DNA from: an uncultured Actinomycetes bacterium
Lineage (GTDB): Bacteria; Actinomycetota; Acidimicrobiia; Acidimicrobiales; Microtrichaceae
Assembly (NCBI GenBank): GCA_903868545.1
Contig: CAIPVR010000237.1
Span: 1 to 43,540, forward strand
Reading direction: 5' to 3'
Length of the DNA stretch: 43,540 nucleotides
Shown here: one piece after another, positions 15,101 through 24,204 of the stretch
How the letters are laid out: the number at the start of each line of letters is the position of its first letter
Numbering within the stretch: the first letter of the stretch is position 1
The notes under the pieces: generated by a model
Told to the model about the DNA's origin: nothing
Database searches by the model: none
Seen by the model: only the letters and a program-made list of their open reading frames with translations
Translations under genes and position numbers: made by a program

Positions 15101-15686
15101 CCAGGTCCGCCTCGAGCTGCCGTCGGGCGGGCTGCTCGTGGGGGCCGTGACGGGATGCGTCCCGTCGCCCCGGCCCGGCCCCGTGGAGGTGTGCTTCTCC
15201 CGGGCGAAGCCGCACCGGGTGGTGCGAGCGGCGATCCGTCTGCTCGCCCTCACCGCCGAGTGGCCCGACGAGCCGTGGCGTGGCGTGGTGATCCAACGAC
15301 CGGGCACCTCGTCGGCGAAGCGACCGGTCACGTGGGTGCGCACCGTGGCCGGTGACTCACCGGCGGAGCGCAGGGCCGTCGCCCTACGCGCCCTCGACAC
15401 GCTCGTGGCGCAGTACCGCGACGGGTCCTGCATCCACCTCCCGCTGTTCGACCGCACCAGTGAACGTGTCCACGCCGGCTCGGGTGCGTCCACGGCCTGG
15501 GGCAGCCCCGACTACGAGCACTACTCCCACGAGCGCATCGATCCGTACCACCTCCGCGCGTTCGGCGGGGTGTCCTTCGACGAGCTCGCCGAGCTCGACG
15601 TGGCCGGCACCACGGTGGCCCGGGAGGCGCATCGCCTCTGGGGCACCCTGGCGGAGGCCCTGTCGGACCCGGAGGCGCGGTCGTGA
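12177..15686 (+). CDS. recC: RecC, exodeoxyribonuclease V gamma subunit
   Basis: A 1169-aa RecC homologue, close to the usual length. The N-terminal family motif VPNFGMRVWLQQQLAARLG lies at about residues 36-54, where dead SF1 helicase domains begin; the C-terminal part corresponds to the inactive nuclease-like domain. In the RecBCD complex RecC holds the split DNA strands and reads the Chi-equivalent sequence during double-strand-break repair. Identity rests on this motif, the size and the recC-recB-recD order. Its stop overlaps the recB start as GTGA. GTG 12177 is supported by the leaderless promoter match. Confidence 0.95.
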   Translation: MLSVTVADRPEELLEELVAVLSVPASDPFTPEWVAVPNFGMRVWLQQQLAARLGAGTLGDGIAANLELPFPGSLRWTILRAHAAGDGRDAAPDPWQVDRLVWPVLEVMADPPTGLDRRLTDTAPGVPPAARAGPVADLFDRYGVHRPAMLAEWVAGRDVDGVGEPLAPERCWQPQLYRAVRSRILATGGPPPPAERLAEALDRLRAGDLRLDGPRPAPWLPARLAVFGPSVLPPELVDVLTATAVRRDVRMLLLSPSATASVAEATRSASRVGSGPLLRSDPLASPVVRHPVLRSWGSRQLESAQLLGVAGIVPVPATPVDNSTAPGLLGRLQSDLRADRTDGPPHGRSGADTSVQVIAAPGPARQVEALRDALLALLRDEEDLTEDDIAVVCPQLERWAPVIGAVWGAPARPGEQPADGAVPALRYSLVDRSARGLNPLADGMARVLEVVAGRFDVGAVGDLLRVPAVRERFGLGAEELELFSIWVDQACVRWGLDGPQRSAWGIPAEHHANSWAAGVDQLLMGAALGDPLRDVVPGELPPPGAGDLLGVGSVWPMPLDSGDLAAAGRLATAVRHLARAHEVLLGGGDRPVETWAATLSEVADLMVAAPRFEEWQRSRWDALVDALVDASRSADGAASPAPLGLADLRRLLTPALEGQRARADLGVGSVVVARPSLLASVPRPVVCILGLDDDALPAARPGGDDLLAATPRVGDREPRSEARAELLAAVTAARRHLVVTCTSRSVATNEKVPESTVLDEVLTTIALTCDLDADAVRTPSPGVVLTLPRQAFDPSNFRSGEGTEPFSFDPSALAGAVALRDRPPGTAETGSLMDTRLDPVPDPDTGIDLAALLEFYRHPVRAFFRRRLGLAVPESSGSGAWDLPTDLSGLDRYAIGQRLVDLGPELEAPAAVVPDEHGRYGDPVVDRWLAAERARGLLPPPVVERSLLAELGAEAAGLLTLADDLDVRRSADAVHQVRLELPSGGLLVGAVTGCVPSPRPGPVEVCFSRAKPHRVVRAAIRLLALTAEWPDEPWRGVVIQRPGTSSAKRPVTWVRTVAGDSPAERRAVALRALDTLVAQYRDGSCIHLPLFDRTSERVHAGSGASTAWGSPDYEHYSHERIDPYHLRAFGGVSFDELAELDVAGTTVAREAHRLWGTLAEALSDPEARS

Positions 15687-18600
15687 GCGCGCCGTTGCCC
15701 TCGTTCCGGCTCGATGCCCCGCTCCCCACCAAGGGCACCTCGCTGATCGAGGCCAGCGCCGGAACGGGCAAGACGTTCACGCTCACTTCCATGATGGTCC
15801 GCTACGTCGCCGAGCTCGACGTGCCCGTCGGCAGCGTTCTGGTCGTCACCTTCACCCGGGCGGCCACGGCGGAGCTCCGTGACCGGATCCGCCGCGGGTT
15901 GGCCGCCGCAGCGGCCCACCTCGCAGCGGACGTCCCGGGCCGTTCCGGTGATCCCGTCCTCGACCTGCTCGCCCGTGGCCACCGGGAGGAGGTGGCGGAG
16001 CGGCACCGACGGCTCGAGCGGGCGGTCGCCGACTTCGACACGGCGACCGTGAGCACCATCCACGGCTTCTGCGCGCAGGTGCGGGCCTCGCTCGGCCTGC
16101 TCTCGGGGGAGCATCCTGACGCGGTGCCGGCGGAGTCGGAGGCCGAGCTGGTCCGCGAGGTCTGCGCCGACCTGCTCTTCGGCCGTCTGGCGGGCGCCTC
16201 GGAGGACCCACTCGGGGGTCGGTCGCTCGACACGCTCGTCGAACTGGTCACCACGGCCCGCACGCTGGCCGACTGCGAGGTCCGTGCCGACTCCGGCCGA
16301 CCGGAGGATCTGGCGGTCGCCGGCCTCGTCACCGAGGCCGTGGACGTGGTCGACGAGCGACTGCGTCGGTCCGGTGGCCTGTCCTACGACTCGCTGCTCT
16401 CCACCGTCCGCCGGGCGGTCACCGATTCCCCTGAGCTCGCCGCCGAGCTTCGCCGGCAGTTCCGGGTCGCGCTCGTCGACGAGTTCCAGGACACCGATCC
16501 GGTGCAGTGGGAGGTGTTCCGGACCGTCTTCGGCGGCCGGGACTCCGCGCTCGTCCTCGTGGGTGACCCGAAGCAGGCGATCTACGCGTTCCGGGGCGGT
16601 GACGTGTACACCTACCTCGACGCCCGGCGGACGGCGGACGTGCAGGCCCTCGACACCAACCAGCGCTCCGACCGTCCCGTCGTGGAGGCACTCAACGCGC
16701 TCGCCGACGGTCAGGTCTACGGCGAACCCGAGATCGCGTACCAGCAGGTTGCAGCGTCGGAGCGGCACGCCGGGCGTCGTCTGGTACTCGGCGGATCCAC
16801 CGCGCCCGGGTTGGTGCTGCGCTGCGTCGCGGGGCCCGAGGCCATCGACCGTGATGACCTCGACGCCTCCCGCGTCCGAACCCGGATCGCCGCCGACCTC
16901 GCCGAGGTCGCGGCCCGCCTGCTCACCGAGGGCGCCATCGAGGACCCCGACGCGGGCCGACCGTCGCGTCGGGTGCGTCCCGGGGACCTCGCAGTGCTGG
17001 TCTCGGCCACCTCGCACGCGGCGCCCATGGCCGCCGCGCTGCGGCGGATCGGGATCCCGGCCGTGCTACGCCTCAAGGACAGCGTGGCCACCGGTGATGC
17101 CGCCGACCAGTGGCGTACCGTGCTGCAGGCGCTCGAGCGGCCCGCGTCCCCCGCCCTGGCCACCGGGGTCGCCCTCGGTTGGTTCTGCGGCTGGCCGGCG
17201 GAACGGGTCGCGGAGGCCGCGGTCGACGGCTCCGACGCCGCCTCGGCGCTGGTCGACCTGCAGCACGAACTCCGGCAGTGGGCCGAGCTGTTGTCGTCGA
17301 AGGGTTTCCCGGCACTGTTCGGCGAGCTGCGTCGCCGGGGCGACTTCATGGAGCGCATGCTCGGACGTCCCGGCGGTGAGCGTGACCTGACCGATCTCGA
17401 GCACCTCGCCGAGCTCGTGCACGCCGGGTCGGCCTCGGGTGGGAGCTCGTCCGGCCTCGGTCCCGCCGCGGCCCTCGCCATCCTCGGCGAGCTCGCGGCC
17501 GATGCCACCGACGAGCTCGCCGCCGACGCGGTGCAGCGGCGCACCGAGTCCGATGCCGACCACGTCCAGATCCTCACGGTCCACGGCGCCAAGGGCCTCG
17601 AGTTCCCGGTGGTGCTGCTGCCCACCATGTTCGGTGGCGGGAACCGGGTGAAGGCGCCGTCGCCGTTGGTGCGTCACGATCGTCAGGCGGGCACCCGGGT
17701 CCTCGACGTGTCGTCGAAGGGCGATGCCAAGAACCTCGAGGCGGCGGTCGGTCCGGCCTACGGGGAGGCCACCCGGCAGAACGCCGGTGACCAGCACCGC
17801 CTCACCTACGTGGCGCTCACCCGTGCCGCCCACCAGACGGTCGCCTGGTGGTGCGTGCCGTCCAAGGGCCAGGGCACCGAGCGGTCCGGGCTCACCCGTC
17901 TGCTGCTCGGCGCCGGTGCCGAGGTGGCGGCGGACGAGGCGGTGGCCGTCGGTGCCGACCCGCTGGCGACGATCCGGGCCCGGGTGGCCGGGCTCGAGGC
18001 CGGAGGGTCGCTCACCCCCGGAGTGGTCGAGGTGGTCGCCCTCGAGCGGCCCGCCACCCCGGTCGAGCCGGTCGAGCTCGGCGGCGGGCCCGACACCGCC
18101 CCGCTGGCGGTCGCGGTGCTCGGTCGGCCGCTCGCCCGTGACGTGCGGCGGTGGTCCTTCTCCAAGCTGAAGCGCCACATCTCGACGGAGACCTTCACCC
18201 CGGCCGACCCCGCCGTGGAGTTCGCGGAGGACGCGGCCGCCCACGACGAGGTGCCGGACGCGCCCACCCCGCCCGAGGACCCGGTCGCCGGGCCCCCCGA
18301 TCCCCGCTGGGACGCCCCCACCGGGTGGGAGGACCTCGGCGGCGGCACCGCGTTGGGCAACCTGGTCCACGACGTCCTCGAGCACGTCGACCTCACGGCC
18401 ACGGATCTCGAGGCGGAGGTGGCGGAGGTGATGGCCGGCCTGATCGGGCACGTGGTCGATCCGGTGCAGCGTCGTGGCCTGCCCGGCGCGATCGCTGCCG
18501 CGGCCCGAACCCCGCTCGGGTCCGCGTACGACGGCCTCCGGCTGGCCGACCTCACCGCGGCGGACCGTCTCAACGAGCTCAACTTCTACCTGCCGCTCTC

Positions 18601-19117
18601 GCCGGACGCCCCGGTCCGGGCCGGATCGATCGGCACCTGCGTGGCGCGCCACCTCGAGAGGGACCACCCCCTCCGGCCCTGGGCGGAGGGCCTGGCCCGG
18701 GGCCTCGCTCCCGTCCCGCTCCAGGGACTGATGAACGGCTCGATCGATCTGGTCCTGCGTTCGGGCGGGAAGTGCTCGGTGGTCGACTACAAGACCAACC
18801 TCCTCACGCCCCGCGGCGCCACCCCGCGTCTGGCCGACTACCACCCTGACCGGCTCCCGGCGGCCATGGCCCACCACCAGTACGCGCTCCAGGCGCTGGT
18901 GTACTCCGTCTCGCTCCACCGTTACCTGCGTTGGCGGCAGGCCGGCTACTCGCCTGAGCGGCACCTCGGCCCGGTGGGGTACCTGTTCGTCCGGGGCATG
19001 GTCGGGCCCGACACGCCGACCGATGACGCCGGCCGACCGGCCGGGGTGTTCACGTGGTCCGTCCCCCCGGCGCTCGTGGTGGAGCTGAGCGACCTGTTCG
19101 CAGGGAGCGCGCCGTGA
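15683..19117 (+). CDS. recB: RecB, exodeoxyribonuclease V beta subunit
   Basis: A 1144-aa UvrD-like 3'-5' helicase fused to a nuclease. Walker A is ASAGTGKT (residues 24-31), followed by VVTFTRAATAELRDRI (motif Ia) and VDEFQDTDPVQW (motif II). HGAKGLEFPVV and YVALTRAAH form the later helicase motifs. The C-terminal nuclease shows LGNLVHDVLEH, then GSIDLVL and VVDYKTN with the catalytic acidic and Lys residues. Together with RecC and RecD it processes double-strand ends for RecA loading. Start and stop both overlap neighbours by 4 nt (GTGA), so translation of the three subunits is probably coupled. Confidence 0.97.
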   Translation: MSAPLPSFRLDAPLPTKGTSLIEASAGTGKTFTLTSMMVRYVAELDVPVGSVLVVTFTRAATAELRDRIRRGLAAAAAHLAADVPGRSGDPVLDLLARGHREEVAERHRRLERAVADFDTATVSTIHGFCAQVRASLGLLSGEHPDAVPAESEAELVREVCADLLFGRLAGASEDPLGGRSLDTLVELVTTARTLADCEVRADSGRPEDLAVAGLVTEAVDVVDERLRRSGGLSYDSLLSTVRRAVTDSPELAAELRRQFRVALVDEFQDTDPVQWEVFRTVFGGRDSALVLVGDPKQAIYAFRGGDVYTYLDARRTADVQALDTNQRSDRPVVEALNALADGQVYGEPEIAYQQVAASERHAGRRLVLGGSTAPGLVLRCVAGPEAIDRDDLDASRVRTRIAADLAEVAARLLTEGAIEDPDAGRPSRRVRPGDLAVLVSATSHAAPMAAALRRIGIPAVLRLKDSVATGDAADQWRTVLQALERPASPALATGVALGWFCGWPAERVAEAAVDGSDAASALVDLQHELRQWAELLSSKGFPALFGELRRRGDFMERMLGRPGGERDLTDLEHLAELVHAGSASGGSSSGLGPAAALAILGELAADATDELAADAVQRRTESDADHVQILTVHGAKGLEFPVVLLPTMFGGGNRVKAPSPLVRHDRQAGTRVLDVSSKGDAKNLEAAVGPAYGEATRQNAGDQHRLTYVALTRAAHQTVAWWCVPSKGQGTERSGLTRLLLGAGAEVAADEAVAVGADPLATIRARVAGLEAGGSLTPGVVEVVALERPATPVEPVELGGGPDTAPLAVAVLGRPLARDVRRWSFSKLKRHISTETFTPADPAVEFAEDAAAHDEVPDAPTPPEDPVAGPPDPRWDAPTGWEDLGGGTALGNLVHDVLEHVDLTATDLEAEVAEVMAGLIGHVVDPVQRRGLPGAIAAAARTPLGSAYDGLRLADLTAADRLNELNFYLPLSPDAPVRAGSIGTCVARHLERDHPLRPWAEGLARGLAPVPLQGLMNGSIDLVLRSGGKCSVVDYKTNLLTPRGATPRLADYHPDRLPAAMAHHQYALQALVYSVSLHRYLRWRQAGYSPERHLGPVGYLFVRGMVGPDTPTDDAGRPAGVFTWSVPPALVVELSDLFAGSAP

Positions 19118-20988
19118 CCTCTGTGCACCTGCCCGCCGAGCTGTTGGCGCTCGCTCCGTTCGTGGATGCCGGTGTGGTGGGTCCCACCGAGGTGCAGGTC
19201 GTCATCACCCTGGCCCGCGCCTCGGGCGAGACCGATCCCGCGGTGCTGCTGGGCGCGGCGCTCGCGACCCGAGCCCCGCTGCACGGCTCGGTCTGTGTCG
19301 ACCTGCGGCACATCGCCGCCACCGTCGTCCCCTCCCTCGACGAACCGGTGGAGGACGCGATCCCACCGACCGATCCCGCCACGGGCCCCGAACCCGGGGT
19401 CGGGGATGTGGCCGCACTGCCGTGGCCGGACCCCGACGACTGGGTCCGAAGTCTCGGGGCATCGGTCCTGGTGACGGGACGCGACGAGGAGCTGGCGCCC
19501 CTCGTCCTCGAGGGGTCGCTGCTGTACCTGGCCCGCTTCGCCGCCCTCGAACGGTACGTGGCGGAGGATCTCCGATCGCGGGCCGCCCGGGCCGACATCG
19601 GGGAGCGGCCCGTGACCTCGGAGGCAGTTGCGGTGCTCGACCTGGCCGACGGGCACGGCAACGTGCTCGATCCCGGCCAGCGCGCCGCGGCCGAGGCGGT
19701 GCTCACCGACCGTCTCGTGGTGATGGCGGGCGGCCCGGGCACCGGGAAGACCACCACCGTGGCCCGTGCGCTCGCGGCCCTCATCGAGGAGGACCACCGT
19801 CGCGGCGAGGTGCGCCGGATCGGTCTGGCCGCGCCCACCGGCAAGGCGGCCGTCCGTATGTCCGAGGCGGTCCGGGCGGCAGTGGCCGCGCTCGGTGAGG
19901 GGCTCCGGCCGGAGGTGGCGGCACGCCTCGACGCACTGGAGGCGTCGACGCTCCACCGGCTGCTGGGTCGGTCCGCCGACGGCGTCGGGTTCCGCCACGG
20001 CCCCGGGAACCCGCTGCCGCACGACGTGCTCGTGGTCGACGAGGTGTCGATGGTGAGTCTCGCCCTGATGGCCCACCTCCTGGCGGCCACGCCCCCGACC
20101 ACGACGATCGTGCTGGTGGGGGACCCCTCGCAGCTGGCCAGCGTGGAGGCCGGCGCCGTGCTGGGCGACGTCGTCGGGCTCGGGGGTGCACCACCCCCGG
20201 CGCTGGCCCCCGTCGTGAGCCGGCTCGCCGTGGTCCATCGGCAGGCCGAGCAGTCAACGATCCTCCCGCTGGCGGCCGCCGTGCGTGACGGCGACGCGGA
20301 CATGGTCGTGGACCTCCTCCGCAGCGGTGCCGCCGACGTGGACTGGGTGGAACCCGACGCCGACGGGTCCACCCGGCTGGTCCCCGCGCTCGAACGTGCC
20401 GTGGCCGACCGCGCCGCCGCGGCGGTGGTCGCCGGCCAGGCCGGCGACGCGGACGGTGCTCTGGCGGAGCTGCTCGGCATCAAGGTGCTCTGTGCCCGGC
20501 GGCGCGGTGCCACCGGTGTGGACGGCTGGAACGACCGCGTCGAGGACCGGCTCCGGTCACGGGGCCTGATCGACCGGTCGTCCTGGTATCCGGGGCGGCC
20601 CGTGATGGTCACCCGCAATGACTATCTCCACCGGGTGTTCAACGGCGACGTCGGCGTGGCCCTCCTCCGCGATGGCCAGTACGTCGTCCGGTTCCCCCGG
20701 GAGGACCGCTCGGCCGACGAGCCGCTCGAGGTGGCATCGGTCCGTCTCGACAGCCACGTGACCCAATGGGCCATGAGCATCCACAAGAGCCAGGGCTCGG
20801 AGTTCGACCACGTGGTCGTCTCCCTGCCCCCGCCCCCGTCGCGGATCCTCACCCGGGAGCTGCTCTACACCGGCATCACCCGTGCGAAGCGCCGCCTCAC
20901 GGTGGTGGCCACCGAGGCCGCCGTGCGGGCGGCGGTCGACCGGCCGGTCGCCCGGGCCTCCGGTCTCGCGGCCCGTCTCGACGGCTGA
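19114..20988 (+). CDS. recD: RecD, exodeoxyribonuclease V alpha subunit
   Basis: A 624-aa SF1B 5'-3' helicase. Walker A is GGPGTGKTTT near residue 207, with VVDEVSMVS as Walker B and VLVGDPSQLASVEAG as motif III. Near the C-terminus SIHKSQGSEFDHVVV and YTGITRAKRRL complete the helicase core. The N-terminal 200 residues are the RecC-contacting part found in true RecD proteins rather than RecD2. Start GTG 19114 overlaps the recB stop; the ORF-track start at 19054 lies inside recB. It converges on the NlpC/P60 gene with only 7 bp between the stops. Confidence 0.96.
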   Translation: MTSVHLPAELLALAPFVDAGVVGPTEVQVVITLARASGETDPAVLLGAALATRAPLHGSVCVDLRHIAATVVPSLDEPVEDAIPPTDPATGPEPGVGDVAALPWPDPDDWVRSLGASVLVTGRDEELAPLVLEGSLLYLARFAALERYVAEDLRSRAARADIGERPVTSEAVAVLDLADGHGNVLDPGQRAAAEAVLTDRLVVMAGGPGTGKTTTVARALAALIEEDHRRGEVRRIGLAAPTGKAAVRMSEAVRAAVAALGEGLRPEVAARLDALEASTLHRLLGRSADGVGFRHGPGNPLPHDVLVVDEVSMVSLALMAHLLAATPPTTTIVLVGDPSQLASVEAGAVLGDVVGLGGAPPPALAPVVSRLAVVHRQAEQSTILPLAAAVRDGDADMVVDLLRSGAADVDWVEPDADGSTRLVPALERAVADRAAAAVVAGQAGDADGALAELLGIKVLCARRRGATGVDGWNDRVEDRLRSRGLIDRSSWYPGRPVMVTRNDYLHRVFNGDVGVALLRDGQYVVRFPREDRSADEPLEVASVRLDSHVTQWAMSIHKSQGSEFDHVVVSLPPPPSRILTRELLYTGITRAKRRLTVVATEAAVRAAVDRPVARASGLAARLDG

Positions 20989-20995
20989 GGCCGTC

Positions 20996-22456
20996 TCAGA
21001 GGATCCGGGTGGCCGACGCCAGCCCGGTCAACTTCGCGTTGTTCACGATGATCCCGTACTCGGAGCCCTTGGCCTCCACCACACGACCGGCACCCAGGTA
21101 CATCGTGATGTGCTGGCTCGCCGCGGGTCCGTAGCCCAGCAGGTCGGTCGGCGCGAGCTGGTCGACCGGCACCGGTGGGCCGGAACGTGCCTGTGTGCCG
21201 CTGAAGTGGGCGAGCCGGACCCCGCCCTCGTACCAGGCCCGCATCAGGAGGCCCGAGCAGTCGAACACGTTCGGTCCCGCCCCCGCCCACACGTACTGCT
21301 TGCCCACCTGTTGGAGGGCGAAGAGCATCACGTTGAGCCGCCGGGTGTCGAGGGCGGTCCACGCGGCCAGGAGCTGGCGCGCCACCGTGCCGCCCGGCGC
21401 CATCGTCGGTGCGGTGCCCTCCCCGCCCGGAGCCACAGTGGTGGTCGTGGTGGTCGTGGTGGTCGTGGTGGTGGTCGTCGTGGAGGGCGCAGGTCGGCCG
21501 GGCACCGGGTAGGCACCCGGAGTGGGGCCGGCCACCATCACCGCCAGGCGTTCGAGGTCGGTCGCGGCCTGCTGTTCGGCTGCGGCCGCGGCGGCCGCGT
21601 CGCCGGCCTGGGCCAGCGCGGCGGCGGCCTTCTTCCGGTAGCCCACCGCCGCAGCTGTGCGGGCGATCTCGGTGGGGCCCACCGGCACGGCGCCGGCCGT
21701 GTCGAACGCGCCGTTGATCTTGTCCTGCAGCGCCGTGCGGGCCTGCTCCAGTTGGGCCGCCTCCGGTGCGGTGGCCTCGAGGTCGGCCCGGGTCCGGCTG
21801 AGGTCGAGCTCGAGACCGGGCACGGTGGCGCGCAGCGCCTCGATGGTGGCGTTGTCCACCTGCTCGAGTCCCTCGACGATCGTCAGGAGCCGCACCCGCT
21901 CGGTGTCCACCTGGATCCGGGACTGCACGAACGACCCGCCGCTGATGAACGCACTCACCGCACGGGCCCGGCGCTTGGACTGCAGCGCGTCGATCCGGGT
22001 CCGGGTGTCGACGCCCTGCTGTTCGAGCTGCGCGATGCGGGCGGTGAGACCGTCACGACGGGCCTGCAGGTCCTGCTGGGCCTGGATGACCTGCGAGAGC
22101 AGGAACTGCGTGGCCTCGAGCGTGTCATCGGTGGGGATGGCGAACCTCGGCGCGAGCGCCCAGCCCCCGACGCCGGTCGGTCCGGTCGGTGCCGGGGTGT
22201 CGTCGGCGGGTTCCTCCACCGGTGCTTCGGGGACGCTCGGTCCGGGTTCGCCCGGCACGGTGGTGGTGGTGCCGTCGGGCACCGTGGTGGTGGTGGAGGT
22301 GCTGGTGGTGCTCGTGGTGGTGGTGCTCGTGGAGGTGGTCTCCTCCGGCACCGTGGTGGTGGAGCCACCGTCCTGGGCGCCGACGCGCGGCGCGGCCCCC
22401 ACCACCAGGGCGGTGAGCAGCAGTGATCCGAGGAGTGCTCGCGTGCGTCGTTGCAT
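20996..22456 (-). CDS. Secreted NlpC/P60 peptidoglycan hydrolase
   Basis: A 486-aa exported cell-wall enzyme. A signal peptide (MQRRTRALLGSLLLTALVVGAAP, AxA-type cleavage near VGA-QD) leads to a Thr/Ser linker, then about 200 residues of helical coiled coil (QVIQAQQDLQARRDGLTARI region). A second poly-Thr linker precedes the catalytic domain. The NlpC/P60 domain has Cys400 in FDCSGL and His449 in SQHITMYLG, so the catalytic pair is intact. It should cut stem peptides, as RipA-type enzymes do at cell division; the coiled coil is the usual autoinhibitory or docking part. ATG 22456 follows a leader of about 60 nt or more. Confidence 0.93.
   Translation of the reverse strand: MQRRTRALLGSLLLTALVVGAAPRVGAQDGGSTTTVPEETTSTSTTTTSTTSTSTTTTVPDGTTTTVPGEPGPSVPEAPVEEPADDTPAPTGPTGVGGWALAPRFAIPTDDTLEATQFLLSQVIQAQQDLQARRDGLTARIAQLEQQGVDTRTRIDALQSKRRARAVSAFISGGSFVQSRIQVDTERVRLLTIVEGLEQVDNATIEALRATVPGLELDLSRTRADLEATAPEAAQLEQARTALQDKINGAFDTAGAVPVGPTEIARTAAAVGYRKKAAAALAQAGDAAAAAAAEQQAATDLERLAVMVAGPTPGAYPVPGRPAPSTTTTTTTTTTTTTTTVAPGGEGTAPTMAPGGTVARQLLAAWTALDTRRLNVMLFALQQVGKQYVWAGAGPNVFDCSGLLMRAWYEGGVRLAHFSGTQARSGPPVPVDQLAPTDLLGYGPAASQHITMYLGAGRVVEAKGSEYGIIVNNAKLTGLASATRIL
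21438..21482 (-). repeat. 9-bp-period repeat coding for poly-threonine
   Basis: GTGGTGGTC is repeated three times and then degenerates, giving fifteen consecutive Thr codons on the minus strand inside the NlpC/P60 linker. Such tracts can change length by slippage without breaking the frame when whole units are gained or lost. Confidence 0.8.
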
Positions 22457-22616
22457 GTGCGCGTCCGTGGCGGTGCCGGGCCCGAAGGAGTCCCGCCGGG
22501 GGTCCCGCCGTCCGAACGCTCAGCGTAGCGGTGCTGCCGGAAAATGCGCCAGCGGTTCACTCACGGTGTCAGCATCACCCGAAGAAGGAATGAGATGTAA
22601 CGAAAGGTGTTGTTCC

Positions 22617-22631
22617 CCGGCCGTTGGCCGG
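22617..22631 (-). terminator. Hairpin after the FGGY kinase operon
   Basis: CCGGCC and GGCCGG form a 6-bp stem with a 3-nt loop, starting 4 bp downstream of the kinase stop. On the minus strand it comes shortly after the stop codon of the three-gene operon; a less GC-rich, pyrimidine-rich stretch (22560-22600) lies on the upstream side of the next gene. Confidence 0.45.
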
Positions 22632-22635
22632 ACGT

Positions 22636-24204
22636 TCACCGACGGCGCTGCAGCGCGTGGTAGAGGCCCTTCTGCGAGCCGTGGAGCCCCAGGAACTGCT
22701 CGTGGCGCCGCTCGAGCAGCTCGGCGGCCGAGGGGTCGGGCCGGAACACCCGGTCGACCGCCACACGGTCGGCGAGCTCGTCGGCCCGGAGCCGTCCGGT
22801 GACGAGGCCGCCGAAGAGGCCGGCGCCGCGGACGCTGGCGAGCAGCGGCTGCTCCACGCGGTGCACCGGCCGCCCGAGCACGTCGGCCTGGACCTGGCAC
22901 CACACGTCGGACTGGGCCCCGCCGCCGATCATCCGCAGGTCGCGGATGGAGTGCTTGAGCACCTTCTCGCTGGCCTCCAGCAGCCAGCGGAGCTGGTGGG
23001 ACACGCCCTCGAAGACGGCCCTCACCATGTCGGCGCGGTCGTTGTCGATCCCCACGTTCAGGAAGCTCGCCCGCATGCGCGTGTCGGCCACCGGCGAGCG
23101 CTCGCCCTTGAGCCACGGCGCGAACATCACGCCGTTGGCGCCCGGCGGCACCCGGCCCGCCACCTCGTCGAGGTCGCGCAGGTCCACCTCGCCGCGGCCG
23201 AGGCCGTCGTCGGGGGCCACCACCATGTCGCGGAGCCACTCGAGGCTGACGCCCCCGCAGTCATGGTTGTTCACCAGCACGTACCGACCGGGGAGCGCTG
23301 CGGGCACCGTGGCCATCTGGTTCTGTAACGACGTCCGCTTGTCGGGGACGTGGCAGCCCACCCACGCCGAGGTGGAGATGGTGAGGTGGCCGTGGTGGTC
23401 GTCGATCGCGCCCGAGCCGATCGCGGCGGTGTGCAGGTCGGGCAGGCCGGTCACCACCGGCGTGCCCTCCGGTACCCCGAGCGCCGAGGCCACCTCCGGG
23501 AGGACCGGACCCACCTCGGCCCGGATCGGCAGCAGGGTGGGCAGCCGCGACGGGTCGGTGCCCGAGAGGTTCATCAGCACCGGGTCGTAGCGGGTGGCGT
23601 CGAGGTTGCGGTTGTCGGTCAGCCACGACAGCAGCTGGGTGGCCTGGGTGGCCGCCGCCCGCCCGGTGAGGCGCAGGTTGAGGTAGTCGATCGGCTCGAG
23701 GAACACCGCGGTGCGGGCGTAGGTGTCGGGCTCCTGCTCACGGATCCACAGCCGGTGGCCGAGTGGGTCGTTGCCCTGCGGGGTGGGGGCACCGCCGGAG
23801 CGACGGATCCACTCCAGGGCCACCCTCGGCCGGTAGCCGTCCACGGCGAGTCGGCCACCGAGTGCGGCGGCCGACAGGCGGGCGGCGCGCTGGTCGAGCC
23901 ACAGCATGCAGTCGCCCACGGCGTTGCCCTCGGCGTCGACCGGCACCGTGGAGCCCCACTGGCCGGTGCAGGCGATCGCCACCACGCGGGAGGGATCCAC
24001 CGCCTCGCGGGACCGGAGTTCCGCAGCGGCCTCCAGCACCGCCGACCACCACTCGGCCGGGTCCTCCACTGCGCCGCCGTCGGGCAGCGTGCGCATCCCG
24101 ACGCGGCGGTGCTCGTGGTCCACCACCCGGCCCGACAGCTCCACGTAGGCCACCTTGGGGCCACCGGTGCCGAGGTCGATGGCCACCACCACGTCGGTGC
24201 TCAC
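22636..24204 (-). CDS. FGGY-family carbohydrate kinase
   Basis: A 522-aa ATP-dependent sugar or polyol kinase. The N-terminal phosphate loop reads AIDLGTGGPKVAY (usually DxGTT/S), and the C-terminal ATP lobe has MIGGGAQSDVWCQVQADVLGRPV, a strong family signature. CTGQWGSTVPVD and LWLDQRAA fit the xylulokinase-like branch. The substrate cannot be named; xylulose, ribulose and glycerol kinases share these motifs. It is the last gene of an operon with a PLP lyase-like protein and a dehydrogenase, and its start overlaps the dehydrogenase stop by 4 nt. Confidence 0.92.
   Translation of the reverse strand: MSTDVVVAIDLGTGGPKVAYVELSGRVVDHEHRRVGMRTLPDGGAVEDPAEWWSAVLEAAAELRSREAVDPSRVVAIACTGQWGSTVPVDAEGNAVGDCMLWLDQRAARLSAAALGGRLAVDGYRPRVALEWIRRSGGAPTPQGNDPLGHRLWIREQEPDTYARTAVFLEPIDYLNLRLTGRAAATQATQLLSWLTDNRNLDATRYDPVLMNLSGTDPSRLPTLLPIRAEVGPVLPEVASALGVPEGTPVVTGLPDLHTAAIGSGAIDDHHGHLTISTSAWVGCHVPDKRTSLQNQMATVPAALPGRYVLVNNHDCGGVSLEWLRDMVVAPDDGLGRGEVDLRDLDEVAGRVPPGANGVMFAPWLKGERSPVADTRMRASFLNVGIDNDRADMVRAVFEGVSHQLRWLLEASEKVLKHSIRDLRMIGGGAQSDVWCQVQADVLGRPVHRVEQPLLASVRGAGLFGGLVTGRLRADELADRVAVDRVFRPDPSAAELLERRHEQFLGLHGSQKGLYHALQRRR

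Noticed and set aside
12177-20988. AdnAB rather than RecBCD
   Set aside because: Three subunits in recC-recB-recD order, a RecC-type N-terminus and a RecD helicase exclude the two-subunit AdnAB arrangement.
21438-22340. Short GTGGTG-type repeats as a CRISPR or intergenic repeat array
   Set aside because: They are codon repeats for Thr inside the NlpC/P60 gene, with no spacers.
22457-22635. Possible c-di-AMP (ydaO-type) riboswitch before the NlpC/P60 gene
   Set aside because: This is a common place for it in actinobacteria, but the leader lacks the conserved purine-rich and GGGTGAATC-type blocks; only generic GC-rich hairpins are visible.
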